This document shows positions 8,559 through 17,644 of a stretch of 64,000 nt of DNA, one piece after another. Each line of letters opens with the position of its first letter. Positions within the stretch are counted from its first letter, which is position 1. The notes beneath the pieces are model-generated. The model worked only from the letters and a program-made list of their open reading frames with translations, had not been told where the DNA came from and made no database searches. The stretch is from JAIVHA01 sp965367295 (GTDB taxonomy: Bacteria; Pseudomonadota; Gammaproteobacteria; DSM-19610): NCBI GenBank assembly GCA_965367295.1, contig CBDUHN010000008.1:1-64000 (forward strand), written 5' to 3'. The position numbers and the translations under genes were made by a program.

Positions 8559-9953
8559 ATGACGTTGAAAAAATCCTTTGTGAGCACCGCCGCGGCGCTC
8601 TCCCTGATAAGTGCGTGCAATGCCTTTGCCGATGACGCCGATATCTATGCCATCCATTTCTCCGAAGATGGCAAACACCTGATCACCGGTGGAACCGGCG
8701 GTGAACTTGCCGGCCCCAAAGATCACTTCAGCGGCGGCATCAAGGTATGGGATGCAAACAGCGGCAGCCTGGTTCAGTCCATGGGCAAGCAGACCGATCT
8801 GGATGCCGTATTCGGCACCGATCATGGTCGTATCGGCAAACGCCACTGGGGCATCAGCAGCTTCAAGGATGTGGTGATGTACGGCTCCTATCCCAATGGA
8901 AAAATTCTGTTGCTGCCGAATTCACTGGGACACATGACCGGCAACGATTCCGTGGAAGCGCCCTCTTTCATCGGCGGCACCATGGACTTCAACAATCCGG
9001 CACCGCAGCGCATCAACCTCAGCAATACCGGAACCCAGTCGGGCAGCTGCGACGACAATCCCTATATGTATGACTATATCGGCCCGGTGGTCCCGTCCGA
9101 CAATGGACATTATGCCGCCATCGTGGTCAACACCTGTCACGTGAAATCCACTGCGGTGAATACCGCCGACCAGGGTGTTTCCTATGAATACCAGTCAACC
9201 CTGCATGTGATGGACCTGGGCACCCAGAAAATCATCAGCACCCGCGACCGGATCGACGCCGGAGTCTATGCGCTGGGGATCTCCAACGATGGCAAGCAGG
9301 TAGCCTTCGTGGGCCGCGACCGTTTCGCCATTGTCGAAGCGGCCACCGGAAACATGCAGACCGTCGAGGAATACCCGGATTCCGATTTCATGATTCCGCG
9401 CCAGTTCAGCAAGCTGCAGTTCAGCAAGGATGGCGGAAAACTGGTATCCCTGCGATTCATCTATGACATCAAGACCGGTACCGAACAGCCCATGCACTGG
9501 CTGGAAAGCGACGCCAAGAAGCCCAAACGCATCAGCAGCGTCACCTTCGCGCCGGACCTGAGCTACTTCGTCATGGTGCAGAAGAAACAATCGCTGATCA
9601 CCTTTGGTGAAGATGGTCTTCCGCACTCCTACGGCAAGGCCGACCGGGTCATGATCATGAGCACCCAGACCGGTGAGCAGGTAGACCTGGCCATAACCGA
9701 CTCCATGACCGAAGGCAAACGTTGCGTGGCCGATGTATCACCGGATAGCGCCCGCGTGGCCGTGGCCTGCAAGGGCGGCATCATGCGCATGTTCAATGCC
9801 CGCAACGGTGAGTTGCTCTGGTCCAAGCGCAATGTGAGCTACAAGGCCCAGGAACTGAGTGAACACCTGATGCAGGTCTGGAACGATTCTGCCGACGGTG
9901 ATCTGCCCTGGCTGTTCAGTAATGCAGATCTGTCCGAGCATGCCTTCAACTAG
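8559..9953 (+). CDS. Secreted WD40-like beta-propeller protein, possible lipoprotein
   Basis: A 464-residue exported protein. The N-terminus MTLKKSFVSTAAALSLISAC is a signal peptide. It offers either a lipobox-like ISAC with cysteine 20 or a type I site after AFA (residues 22-24). The mature part has repeats of propeller type: IYAIHFSEDGKHLITGG near 30-46, GGIKVWDANSG, YALGISNDGKQVAFVGRD, KLQFSKDGGKLVSL, and CVADVSPDSARVAVAC followed by MRMFNARNGELLW near the end. No catalytic motif was seen, and a specific role cannot be assigned. It stands alone between a long leader and a strong terminator. Confidence 0.75.
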   Translation: MTLKKSFVSTAAALSLISACNAFADDADIYAIHFSEDGKHLITGGTGGELAGPKDHFSGGIKVWDANSGSLVQSMGKQTDLDAVFGTDHGRIGKRHWGISSFKDVVMYGSYPNGKILLLPNSLGHMTGNDSVEAPSFIGGTMDFNNPAPQRINLSNTGTQSGSCDDNPYMYDYIGPVVPSDNGHYAAIVVNTCHVKSTAVNTADQGVSYEYQSTLHVMDLGTQKIISTRDRIDAGVYALGISNDGKQVAFVGRDRFAIVEAATGNMQTVEEYPDSDFMIPRQFSKLQFSKDGGKLVSLRFIYDIKTGTEQPMHWLESDAKKPKRISSVTFAPDLSYFVMVQKKQSLITFGEDGLPHSYGKADRVMIMSTQTGEQVDLAITDSMTEGKRCVADVSPDSARVAVACKGGIMRMFNARNGELLWSKRNVSYKAQELSEHLMQVWNDSADGDLPWLFSNADLSEHAFN

Positions 9954-9993
9954 GAGCATTCGGGGGGATACGTCGGTCTGACCGGCGCATGGC

Positions 9994-10016
9994 AAAAGAG
10001 GCCTGATGGCCTCTTT
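9994..10016 (+). terminator. Intrinsic terminator
   Basis: Stem AAAAGAGGCC / GGCCTCTTTT with a TGA/T-type loop, followed by GTTTTTTTGG. It ends transcription of the WD40-like gene. Confidence 0.85.
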
Positions 10017-10235
10017 TGTTTTTTTGGGAGAAAGAAACGGCGTTCATTGCTATACCATTAGTCATGGGCTACATACTGGCCATGCACCCCGGCCATCCTC
10101 GGCACCCTGATCACCCTCTATGGCGGCAGGTTCACTGCCCAGTGCGTCACGGCTGAAGCGGTGGTGCGCATGATCCAGCCCACGCTCCCGCAACGGCGGC
10201 ATGTGGTCACCAAAACCCTGCGATTTTCTGACTGA

Positions 10236-11073
10236 GGCAAGCAACCATCGACAGGCAATAAAGGTGCCTTGCAGGTACTGGGTTCGGGTGGCCCGGAGAT
10301 ATCCGATCAGCGGGCCTCCAGCGGTTACCTGGTCTGGATCGACGGGCACGCTCGCATCCTGGTCGACATGGGGGGCGGCAGTCTGCTGCGTTTCGAACAA
10401 GAATGATCTCGTCGTGATTCTGCTCAGCCACCTGCATGTCGATCACAGCGCCGATCTTCCCTACCTGGTCAAGGCCTCCTTCCTCACCGGACGTGGTCAT
10501 GATCTGTCCATCGATGGCCCGACGGGCAACCGACGGCTGCCCTCCACGCCCGATTTTCTCCGCTCGCTGTTTGGCCACCAGGGTGCGTATCAGTACCTAA
10601 ACGATTTCCTGGAAGGGGACGGTCCGTATCAAATCCTGCCCCGGGAGATCGATGCCACAGCCAGAAAACGCCAGGATGTACTGGAAACAGCGCAATACAC
10701 TGTCAGTACCGTAGCGGTACATCATGGCCCGATTCCCGCGCTGGCCTGGCGGATCGATGTGCAAGACAAGGCCATCGTATTCAGCGACGACATGAATAAT
10801 GACTACCAGACCCTGGCAGGTCTCGCAGCGGGGGCCGGCCTGCTGTTAGCGCACCACGCCATACCGGAAGAGGCAACGGGTGTTGCCCGCGAACTGCACA
10901 TGCCTCCTTCGGTGATGGGTGAAATTGCCGGACAGGCGCAAGTGAAACAGCTGGTCCTGTCCCATTGCATGAAACGGGCCCGGGGGAAGGAGGCGGAAAC
11001 CACCCGCCTGATTGCCACACACTATCCGGGGCCAGTGGATTTTGTCGATGACCTGGACTGTTTTGCCCCCTGA
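10236..11073 (+). pseudogene. Broken metallo-beta-lactamase-fold hydrolase
   Basis: Two frames together encode one MBL-fold protein. From 10236 the frame reads GALQVLGSGGPEISDQ, RASSGYLVWIDGHARILVDM and GGGSLLRFEQE, then stops near 10407. The neighbouring frame continues with NDLVVILLSHLHVDHSADLP, which contains the metal-binding HxHxDH, and runs through VHHGPIPALAWRID and FSDDMNNDY to the end at 11073. A small deletion near 10395-10405 explains the shift. The 5' part also lacks a start codon and signal peptide, because an in-frame TGA at 10233-10235 precedes it. Alternatively the downstream open frame (from 10201) could make a short unrelated N-terminus, which I consider unlikely. A sequencing error could explain the shift but not the missing start. 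Confidence 0.75.
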
Positions 11074-11101
11074 ACACAGCGGAAAACCGGGACATCTGAC
11101 A

Positions 11102-11128
11102 AAAAAGGGGCCATTGCGGCCCCTTTTT
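11102..11128. terminator. Bidirectional intrinsic terminator
   Basis: An 11-bp stem AAAAAGGGGCC / GGCCCCTTTTT with an ATTGC loop lies between the convergent MBL pseudogene and pnp. Both strands show an A/T tract, so it can end transcription in both directions, including the large rimP-pnp operon. Confidence 0.88.
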
Positions 11129-11147
11129 ATTCTAGTACTTGTGGAAT

Positions 11148-13235
11148 CTACTCGTTGACCGCCTTCATGCTGAGGCGGATACGGCCCTGCTTGTCCACTT
11201 CGAGCACCTTCACCTTGACGATCTCGCCTTCGGTCAGTTTATCGCTCACATTCTGCACGCGCTCTTCGCTGATCTGGGAGATGTGTACCAGGCCATCCTT
11301 GCCGGGCAGGATGGTGACGAAGGCGCCAAAGTCCATGAGCTTGGCGACCTTGCCTTCGTAGATGTTACCCACTTCCACGTCGGCGGTGAGCTGTTCGATG
11401 CGACGACGGGCCTCTTCACCGGCGGCGGCATCCACTGAAGCGACCTTGACGGTGCCGTCATCGGTAATGTCGATGCTGGCACCGGTCTCTTCGGTCAGCG
11501 CACGGATGGTGGCGCCACCCTTGCCGATGACGTCGCGGATACGATCCGGGTTGATCTTGAAGGTGATGTAACGCGGTGCAAAATCGGACATCTCGGTGCG
11601 CGGCGCGGAGATGGCCTTGTTCATTTCTCCGAGAATGTGGATACGGGCGTCATGGGCCTGGGCCAGGGCCTGCTCCATGATCTCCCTGGTGATGCCGAGG
11701 ATCTTGATGTCCATCTGCAGGGCGGTGACGCCCTCGTTGGTGCCGGCCACCTTGAAGTCCATGTCACCGAGGTGATCTTCATCACCCAGGATATCGGTCA
11801 GCACCGCAAAACGGTCCTGTTCCTTGATCAGGCCCATGGCCACACCGGCCACCGGGGCCTTCAGGGGCACACCGGCATCCATCATGGCCAGACTGGAACC
11901 ACAGACGGAGGCCATGGAGCTGGAACCGTTGGACTCGGTGATTTCGGACACCACGCGCACGGTATAGGGGAAGCCTTCCTGGGTCGGCATCACGGCGGCT
12001 ACGCCACGCTTGGCCAGGCGGCCATGGCCGATTTCACGACGCTTGGGGCTACCGACACGACCGGTCTCGCCGACACTGAAGGGCGGGAAGTTGTAGTGCA
12101 GCATGAAGTGTTCTTTGCGCTCGCCCTGGATGGCATCGATGATCTGGGCGTCACGCGAGGTGCCAAGGGTCGTCACCACCAGCGCCTGGGTTTCACCACG
12201 GGTGAACAGCGCCGAACCATGGGTGCGCGGCAGCACGCCGGTGCGGATGGTGATGGGACGCACAGTCCTGGTGTCACGGCCATCGATACGCGGCTTGCCG
12301 TCGAGGATGCGGCCACGAACGATGGTCTTTTCCAGCTTCTCGATGGCGCCGGCCACTTCCTCGCCACCGTAGCAGGGATCGGCGCCCTCGGTGGTGAGCT
12401 TCGCCATGATATCGGCACGGATCGCATCGAGACGGGTATAGCGATCCTGCTTGTCGGCGATCTGGTAGGCCTCGGTCAGCGCGGCTTCACCGGCAGCGGC
12501 CACGGCACTCTTCAGTGCATCATTGCTTGCGGCGGGGGGCAGTTCCCAGGCGGTGGCGTTGACTTCGGCCTTCAGTTCGTTGATGGCCTTGATCACCACC
12601 TGCATCTGTTCGTGACCATAGACCACGGAGCCCAGCATCACGTCTTCCGGCAACTCCTTGGCTTCGGATTCCACCATCAGTACCGCGTCCGCGGTGCCGG
12701 CGACCACCAGGTCCAGCTTGGATTCCTGCAACTGGCTGCGGCTCGGGTTGAGCACGTAGTTGCCGTCGAGGTAACCGACGCGGGCGGCACCGATGGGGCC
12801 ACTGAAGGGCAGGCCGGAAATGGACACGGAAGCGGAAGCACCGATCAGCGCCGCGATATCAGGATCGATTTCGGGGTCGATGGAGATCACGGTGGCGATG
12901 ACCTGTACTTCGTTGGTGAAGCCCTTCGGGAACAGCGGACGGATGGGGCGATCGATCAGGCGCGACACCAGGGTTTCGTTTTCGCTCGGACGACCTTCGC
13001 GACGGAAGAAGCCGCCGGGGATTTTGCCTGCGGCGTAGGTGCGTTCCTGGTAATCCACCGTCAACGGGAAGAAGTCGCGACCTTCGCCGCCCTTCTTCAA
13101 ACCGACGGCGGTCACCATGACGGCCGTGTCTCCCATGCTGACGATCACTGCGCCGCTGGCCTGGCGGGCGATCTCTCCCGTTTCAATGGTTACGGTGTGC
13201 TCACCGTACTGGAACGTTTTCTTGATGGGATTCAC
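11148..13235 (-). CDS. pnp: Polyribonucleotide nucleotidyltransferase (PNPase)
   Basis: A 695-residue phosphorolytic 3'-5' exoribonuclease and degradosome component. It has two RNase PH domains, with the catalytic segment of the second around EITESNGSSSMASVCG and DILGDEDHLGDMDFKV. These are followed by a KH domain (DVIGKGGATIRALTEETGA, GxxG loop) and a C-terminal S1 domain (YEGKVAKLMDFGAFV). The length is that of bacterial PNPase (about 700). It is last in the minus-strand operon behind rpsO, with a 57-base gap where processing hairpins are known in E. coli. Confidence 0.97.
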   Translation of the reverse strand: MNPIKKTFQYGEHTVTIETGEIARQASGAVIVSMGDTAVMVTAVGLKKGGEGRDFFPLTVDYQERTYAAGKIPGGFFRREGRPSENETLVSRLIDRPIRPLFPKGFTNEVQVIATVISIDPEIDPDIAALIGASASVSISGLPFSGPIGAARVGYLDGNYVLNPSRSQLQESKLDLVVAGTADAVLMVESEAKELPEDVMLGSVVYGHEQMQVVIKAINELKAEVNATAWELPPAASNDALKSAVAAAGEAALTEAYQIADKQDRYTRLDAIRADIMAKLTTEGADPCYGGEEVAGAIEKLEKTIVRGRILDGKPRIDGRDTRTVRPITIRTGVLPRTHGSALFTRGETQALVVTTLGTSRDAQIIDAIQGERKEHFMLHYNFPPFSVGETGRVGSPKRREIGHGRLAKRGVAAVMPTQEGFPYTVRVVSEITESNGSSSMASVCGSSLAMMDAGVPLKAPVAGVAMGLIKEQDRFAVLTDILGDEDHLGDMDFKVAGTNEGVTALQMDIKILGITREIMEQALAQAHDARIHILGEMNKAISAPRTEMSDFAPRYITFKINPDRIRDVIGKGGATIRALTEETGASIDITDDGTVKVASVDAAAGEEARRRIEQLTADVEVGNIYEGKVAKLMDFGAFVTILPGKDGLVHISQISEERVQNVSDKLTEGEIVKVKVLEVDKQGRIRLSMKAVNE

Positions 13236-13292
13236 TGGCGTTTCCTTGAGCGAGTAAGTGTGCGTGGTATGTGTGCGCGTGCCTTTGCCTGA

Positions 13293-13559
13293 TTAGCGAC
13301 GCAGACCCAGACGAGCGATCAGGTCCTGATAGCGGGCAGCATCCTTCTTCTTCAGGTAATCGAGCAGCTTGCGGCGGCTGCTGACCATGCGCAGCAAACC
13401 CTGGCGGGAATGATGATCATGCTTGTGGGTGCTGAAGTGCTCGGTCAGGCTGGTGATATTTGCCGACAGCAGCGCAACCTGTACTTCCGGCGAACCGGTG
13501 TCGGTGGCCGACTGCTGGTAATCCTTGACGATCTGGTTCTTTTGTTCAGTGCTCAACAT
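13293..13559 (-). CDS. rpsO: 30S ribosomal protein S15
   Basis: An 88-residue protein that binds 16S rRNA early in 30S assembly. The sequence from MLSTEQKNQIVKDYQ to DLIARLGLRR matches S15 along its whole length, with DHHSRQGLLRMVSSRRKLLDYLKKKD as the conserved core of which the part around HHSRQGLL contacts rRNA. The frame opens at 13580, but the ATG at 13559 gives the family N-terminus and follows CGGGAG. S15 autoregulation through its leader is known in E. coli, and I did not try to model it here. Confidence 0.97.
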   Translation of the reverse strand: MLSTEQKNQIVKDYQQSATDTGSPEVQVALLSANITSLTEHFSTHKHDHHSRQGLLRMVSSRRKLLDYLKKKDAARYQDLIARLGLRR

Positions 13560-13602
13560 CGTGTTAACTCCCGAAATCATTACCTAATATTGCGAGGCGC
13601 AT

Positions 13603-13631
13603 ATTCTAACTGCCTGCCCCACCGGTCACAA
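13603..13631 (-). promoter_or_regulatory. Likely internal promoter for rpsO-pnp
   Basis: On the minus strand, -35 TTGTGA (13631-13626), a 17-base spacer and -10 TAGAAT (13608-13603) lie in the truB-rpsO gap about 45 bases before rpsO. An rpsO promoter in this gap is known in E. coli. Confidence 0.5.
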
Positions 13632-13658
13632 GCACAAGTGGCGGTTTCCGGTCGGTTT

Positions 13659-14576
13659 TCAGGCGGTTTTCATCAGCCGACGGGGCGCCACGCGACCGTC
13701 GTCCAGAATTTCTCCCATGCCCAGAAAGGTGCTCTCCCCTTCATAGAGACGCACCCAGCCGCTGGTGGGGGCCTTGGGGACCAGCACAGGCTGTCCCTGG
13801 CGCAGGTAGAAGGCCGCGTCCCCGGTCAGCTTCACCCCTGGCCACTGGGCCAGGGCGCTCTCCATTGGCAGTAACAGGGCGTCCAGGCCGGCGGTGCCCG
13901 CTTCGGCCAGTTCCTGTAATTGTTCCATGGTCACCAGGCCCTCGGCCCCATAGGGCCCGACACCGGTACGGCGCAGGCCAGTGACATGGGCACCGCAACC
14001 AAGCACCTCGCCGAGGTCTTCCGCCAGGGTGCGCACATAGGTGCCCTTGGAACAGTGCACATCGATTTCCAGGAAGGGCTTTTCCCAGGACAGCAGGGTA
14101 AGTTCATGAATCACAATGGACCGTGCCTTGCGCTCCACCTCGATACCCTGGCGCGCCAGCTTGTACAGCCGCTGCCCCTCATGCTTGACCGCCGAATACA
14201 TGGGCGGCACCTGCTCCTGTGCTCCCCGGAAACGGGACAGCACGGCCTCGAGATCGGCCACGCTGTAATCCCCCACGGGCCGGCTCAGCAATACCTCACC
14301 CTCGGCGTCCTGGGTGGCCGTGGTCTCACCCATTTTGCAGATGACCCGGTAGCGCTTGTCGGCATCGAGCAGGAAAGCCGAGGCCTTGGTAGCCTCCCCC
14401 AGACAGATGGGCAACACGCCGGTGGCGAGCGGGTCCAGGCTGCCGGTATGGCCGGCCTTGGCGGCCTTGTAGAGGCGCTTGACCCGCTGTAAAGCATCGT
14501 TGGAGGTTAACCCCAGGGGCTTATCCAGTAACAGGATACCGTTGACCGGGCGGCCGTGTGTGCGGCGACGTGCCAT
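13659..14576 (-). CDS. truB: tRNA pseudouridine(55) synthase TruB
   Basis: A 305-residue enzyme making pseudouridine 55 in the T loop of tRNAs. The N-terminal GILLLDKPLGLTSNDAL and the catalytic aspartate in HTGSLDPLATGVLP (about residue 47) are intact, as are the KRYRVICKMGETTATQDAEG segment and the Y-containing PPMYSAVKHEGQRLYKLAR. The length is usual. It follows rbfA after a 23-base gap in the conserved operon order. Confidence 0.97.
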   Translation of the reverse strand: MARRRTHGRPVNGILLLDKPLGLTSNDALQRVKRLYKAAKAGHTGSLDPLATGVLPICLGEATKASAFLLDADKRYRVICKMGETTATQDAEGEVLLSRPVGDYSVADLEAVLSRFRGAQEQVPPMYSAVKHEGQRLYKLARQGIEVERKARSIVIHELTLLSWEKPFLEIDVHCSKGTYVRTLAEDLGEVLGCGAHVTGLRRTGVGPYGAEGLVTMEQLQELAEAGTAGLDALLLPMESALAQWPGVKLTGDAAFYLRQGQPVLVPKAPTSGWVRLYEGESTFLGMGEILDDGRVAPRRLMKTA

Positions 14577-14599
14577 TCATACCACCTTGCAATACGTCT

Positions 14600-14974
14600 T
14601 CAGGAATCTTTCGGCCCGGATTTTTTTGAACCGAGAGCCTCGTCTATCAGGGCACTCATGCGCGCGCCCTGCTCGAGGGAGCGATCATGGATGAAACGGA
14701 GTTGCGGCACGGAGCGAATGAGCATGCGCCGCCCCACTTCGTGGCGCAGGAAACCAGCCGCATGGTTCAGCACCTCCAGAGAGTGCTTAGCCTCTTCCTC
14801 GTCACCGAGTACGGAGATGTACACCCTGGCGTGCCCCATATCGCGCGACACTTCCACGCCGGACACGCTCACCATGCCCAGGCGCGGGTCCTTCACCTCT
14901 TCGCGGATCAGCATCGCCAGCTCACGCTGGATCTGTTCCCCGACACGGCGGGATCTGGAGAATTCTCTTGGCAT
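14600..14974 (-). CDS. rbfA: 30S ribosome-binding factor A
   Basis: A 124-residue late 30S maturation factor with a KH-like fold. MPREFSRSRRVGEQIQREL at the start, DPRLGMVSVSGVEVSRDMGH in the middle and LRFIHDRSLEQGARMSALID near the end are family-typical. The length fits (about 120-135). It lies between infB (98-base gap) and truB. Confidence 0.96.
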   Translation of the reverse strand: MPREFSRSRRVGEQIQRELAMLIREEVKDPRLGMVSVSGVEVSRDMGHARVYISVLGDEEEAKHSLEVLNHAAGFLRHEVGRRMLIRSVPQLRFIHDRSLEQGARMSALIDEALGSKKSGPKDS

Positions 14975-15072
14975 TGAATCTGTCTACCGCTGAAAAGGAA
15001 ACATCCGGCAGGGTTTGCAGTATGCATACCCCTGCCGGATGCCGGCGCACCGCTGACTATCGAAACGGCACA

Positions 15073-17619
15073 CTACTCAACCGTGCGCGCAACCTCGATC
15101 CGCTGGAACACTTCGATCTGGTCACCAGGACGCACATCGGTGTAGTTCTTCACCCCGATGCCGCACTCGGTACCGGCGCGCACTTCGTTGACGTCATCCT
15201 TGAAGCGACGCAGGGATTCCAGTTCACCCTCGTAGATGACCACATTGTCGCGCAATACGCGGATCGGGGCACTGCGCTTGACCGAGCCATCAACCACCAT
15301 ACTGCCGGCAATAGCGCCGAACTTGGGTGATTTGAACACATCCCGCACCTCGGCCAGGCCGATGATTTCCTCGCGGATCTCCGGTGCCAGCATGCCGCTT
15401 ACCGCACGCTTCACTTCATCGATGGCATTGTAGATCACGCTGTAATAGTGCAGATCCACATCATGTTCCTCGATGAGGCGACGGGCCGAAGCATCGGCAC
15501 GCACATTGAAACCGATCATGATGGCATTGGAGGCCACCGCCAGGTTAACGTCGGTTTCGTTGATGCCACCCACACCACTGGACACGATCTTCACCTTTAC
15601 CTCATCGGTGACGATCTTGGACAGCGCTTCGCGCAACGCCTCGACACTACCCTGCACATCGGCTTTCAGGACAATATTGAGGTTCTCGATATTGCCCGCG
15701 CCCATCTGCGAGAACATGTCATCCAGCTTGGCCTGCTGCTGGCGAGCCAGTTTCTGGTCACGGGATTTTTCCTGGCGGAAGGAGGCCAGTTCGCGAGCCT
15801 TGCGATCATCAGGCACCACCACCACGTCTTCACCCGCATTGGGGGCACCGGAAAGGCCCAGTACCACGGCCGGCATGGAAGGCCCGGCGGACTCGATAGC
15901 CTTGCCACTTTCATCAAACATGGCGCGGACGCGGCCGTATTCCTCACCGGAAAGTATGATGTCACCCTTACGCAAAATGCCGTTCTGGACCAGTACAGTG
16001 GCCACCGGACCACGTCCCTTGTCGAGACTGGATTCGACGATGACACCCTGCGCCGCACAGTCTTCCACGGCCTTCAATTCCAGCACTTCCGCCTGCAGCA
16101 GCACGGCATCAAGCAGCGCTTCCACACCGTCACCGGTCTTGGCTGACACCGGCATGAACATGGTGTCGCCGCCCCAGTCTTCCGGAATCACGTCATACTG
16201 GGAGACTTCGTTCTTGACCCGTTCGGGATCGGCCTCCGGCTTGTCCATCTTGTTGACAGCCACCACCAGGGGCACACCTGCCGCCTTGGCATGCTGTATC
16301 GCCTCCACCGTCTGTGGCTTGACGCCATCATCGGCAGCCACTACCAGGATGACGATATCCGTCACCTTGGCGCCGCGGGCACGCATGGCCGTGAAGGCCG
16401 CGTGACCCGGGGTATCCAGGAAGGAAATAACCCCCTTGTCGGTTTCCACATGATAGGCACCGATATGCTGGGTAATGCCACCCGCTTCACCGGCCGCCAC
16501 CTTGGTACGACGAATGTAATCCAGCAGCGAGGTCTTGCCATGATCGACGTGACCCATGATGGTCACCACCGGCGGACGCGCAACCTTCTCGCCGACGACT
16601 TCCTTCTCCTGCTGTTCCTTGAAGGCATGCTCCAGGGCATCTTCCTGCAGTGGTTTGGCCGTGTGACCCAGTTCTTCCACCACCAGCACGGCGGTATCCT
16701 GGTCAATCACCTGATTGATGGTTGCCATGATGCCCATCTTCATCAGGGACTTGATGAGCTCGGCCGCCTTCACCGACATCTTCTGGGCCAGATCCGCCAC
16801 CGTGATGGCTGCCGGAATGGTCACTTCACGTATTACCGGGGCGGTAGGCTTGGCAAAACCGTGTTCGCCACCGCCAGTCATCGCCACCCGACGCTGCGAT
16901 TTACCCTTCTTCTTGCGCTTACCACTCTTGTCGGCGGAGACGTGCAGCTCTTCGCGACCGTAGCGAGTAGCCTTGTCATCGTCCTCACCGTGGCCACGCC
17001 CCTTGCGATGCTCGGCGCCCTTCTTGGCACGCCCCTCGCCTTCGACCTTGGCCTTGGCCTGTGCTTCTGCTTCAGCCTTGGCGCGTTCGCGTTCTTCAGC
17101 TTCCAGTCGTGCAGCTTCTTCGGCCTTGCGCTTGGCATCCGCTTCTTCGGCCCGACGCTGCGCTTCTTCCTCTTCCTTGCGCTTGGCCTCTTCAGCCGCC
17201 TTGCGCACCTCTTCCTGTGCCTGCAGCGTAGCCGCCTCTTCAGCCTGACGACGCGCCTGTTCCTGCGCTTCCTCTTCAAGCTTCTCTTTTTCTTCGGCGA
17301 CCAGGTCCGCACGTTTCACATAGGTACGTTTCTTGCGCACTTCCACGCTGACGGTCTTGCTGCCGCCGCGAGGTGAGCTGGTGCGCAGTTCGCTGTGGCT
17401 CTTGCGCTTGAGGGTGATTTTTTTCGGTTCCGACGCCGACAACGACTCCTGCTTGCCGTGACTCTTGCGCAAATAGGACAGCAGCTGCATCTTCTCCTGA
17501 TCGCTGATGGTGTCGTCGGCGTCAGTAATGGTCAGCCCGGCGTCGCCCAGCTGTGACAACAGCCGTTCGACAGGGAGCCCCACTACATCCGCAAATTGTT
17601 TAACTGTTACATCCGACAT
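15073..17619 (-). CDS. infB: Translation initiation factor IF-2
   Basis: An 848-residue GTPase that positions initiator fMet-tRNA on the 30S subunit. An IF2-N domain at the start (MSDVTVKQFADVVGLPVERL) is followed by a long Lys/Glu/Ala-rich coiled region (about residues 100-215) and a second IF2-N. The G domain follows with VTIMGHVDHGKTSLLDYIR, DTPGHAAF and NKMD, then domains II-IV. The frame opens at 17667, but the ATG at 17619 gives the conserved N-terminus and is preceded by GAAGG. It starts 25 bases after nusA. Confidence 0.97.
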   Translation of the reverse strand: MSDVTVKQFADVVGLPVERLLSQLGDAGLTITDADDTISDQEKMQLLSYLRKSHGKQESLSASEPKKITLKRKSHSELRTSSPRGGSKTVSVEVRKKRTYVKRADLVAEEKEKLEEEAQEQARRQAEEAATLQAQEEVRKAAEEAKRKEEEEAQRRAEEADAKRKAEEAARLEAEERERAKAEAEAQAKAKVEGEGRAKKGAEHRKGRGHGEDDDKATRYGREELHVSADKSGKRKKKGKSQRRVAMTGGGEHGFAKPTAPVIREVTIPAAITVADLAQKMSVKAAELIKSLMKMGIMATINQVIDQDTAVLVVEELGHTAKPLQEDALEHAFKEQQEKEVVGEKVARPPVVTIMGHVDHGKTSLLDYIRRTKVAAGEAGGITQHIGAYHVETDKGVISFLDTPGHAAFTAMRARGAKVTDIVILVVAADDGVKPQTVEAIQHAKAAGVPLVVAVNKMDKPEADPERVKNEVSQYDVIPEDWGGDTMFMPVSAKTGDGVEALLDAVLLQAEVLELKAVEDCAAQGVIVESSLDKGRGPVATVLVQNGILRKGDIILSGEEYGRVRAMFDESGKAIESAGPSMPAVVLGLSGAPNAGEDVVVVPDDRKARELASFRQEKSRDQKLARQQQAKLDDMFSQMGAGNIENLNIVLKADVQGSVEALREALSKIVTDEVKVKIVSSGVGGINETDVNLAVASNAIMIGFNVRADASARRLIEEHDVDLHYYSVIYNAIDEVKRAVSGMLAPEIREEIIGLAEVRDVFKSPKFGAIAGSMVVDGSVKRSAPIRVLRDNVVIYEGELESLRRFKDDVNEVRAGTECGIGVKNYTDVRPGDQIEVFQRIEVARTVE

Positions 17620-17644
17620 ACTGTGCCTACCTTCGGAGGATTTA

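Noticed and set aside
11637..13292. 551-codon plus-strand open frame opposite pnp
   Set aside because: A His/Gly-rich shadow of PNPase without family resemblance.
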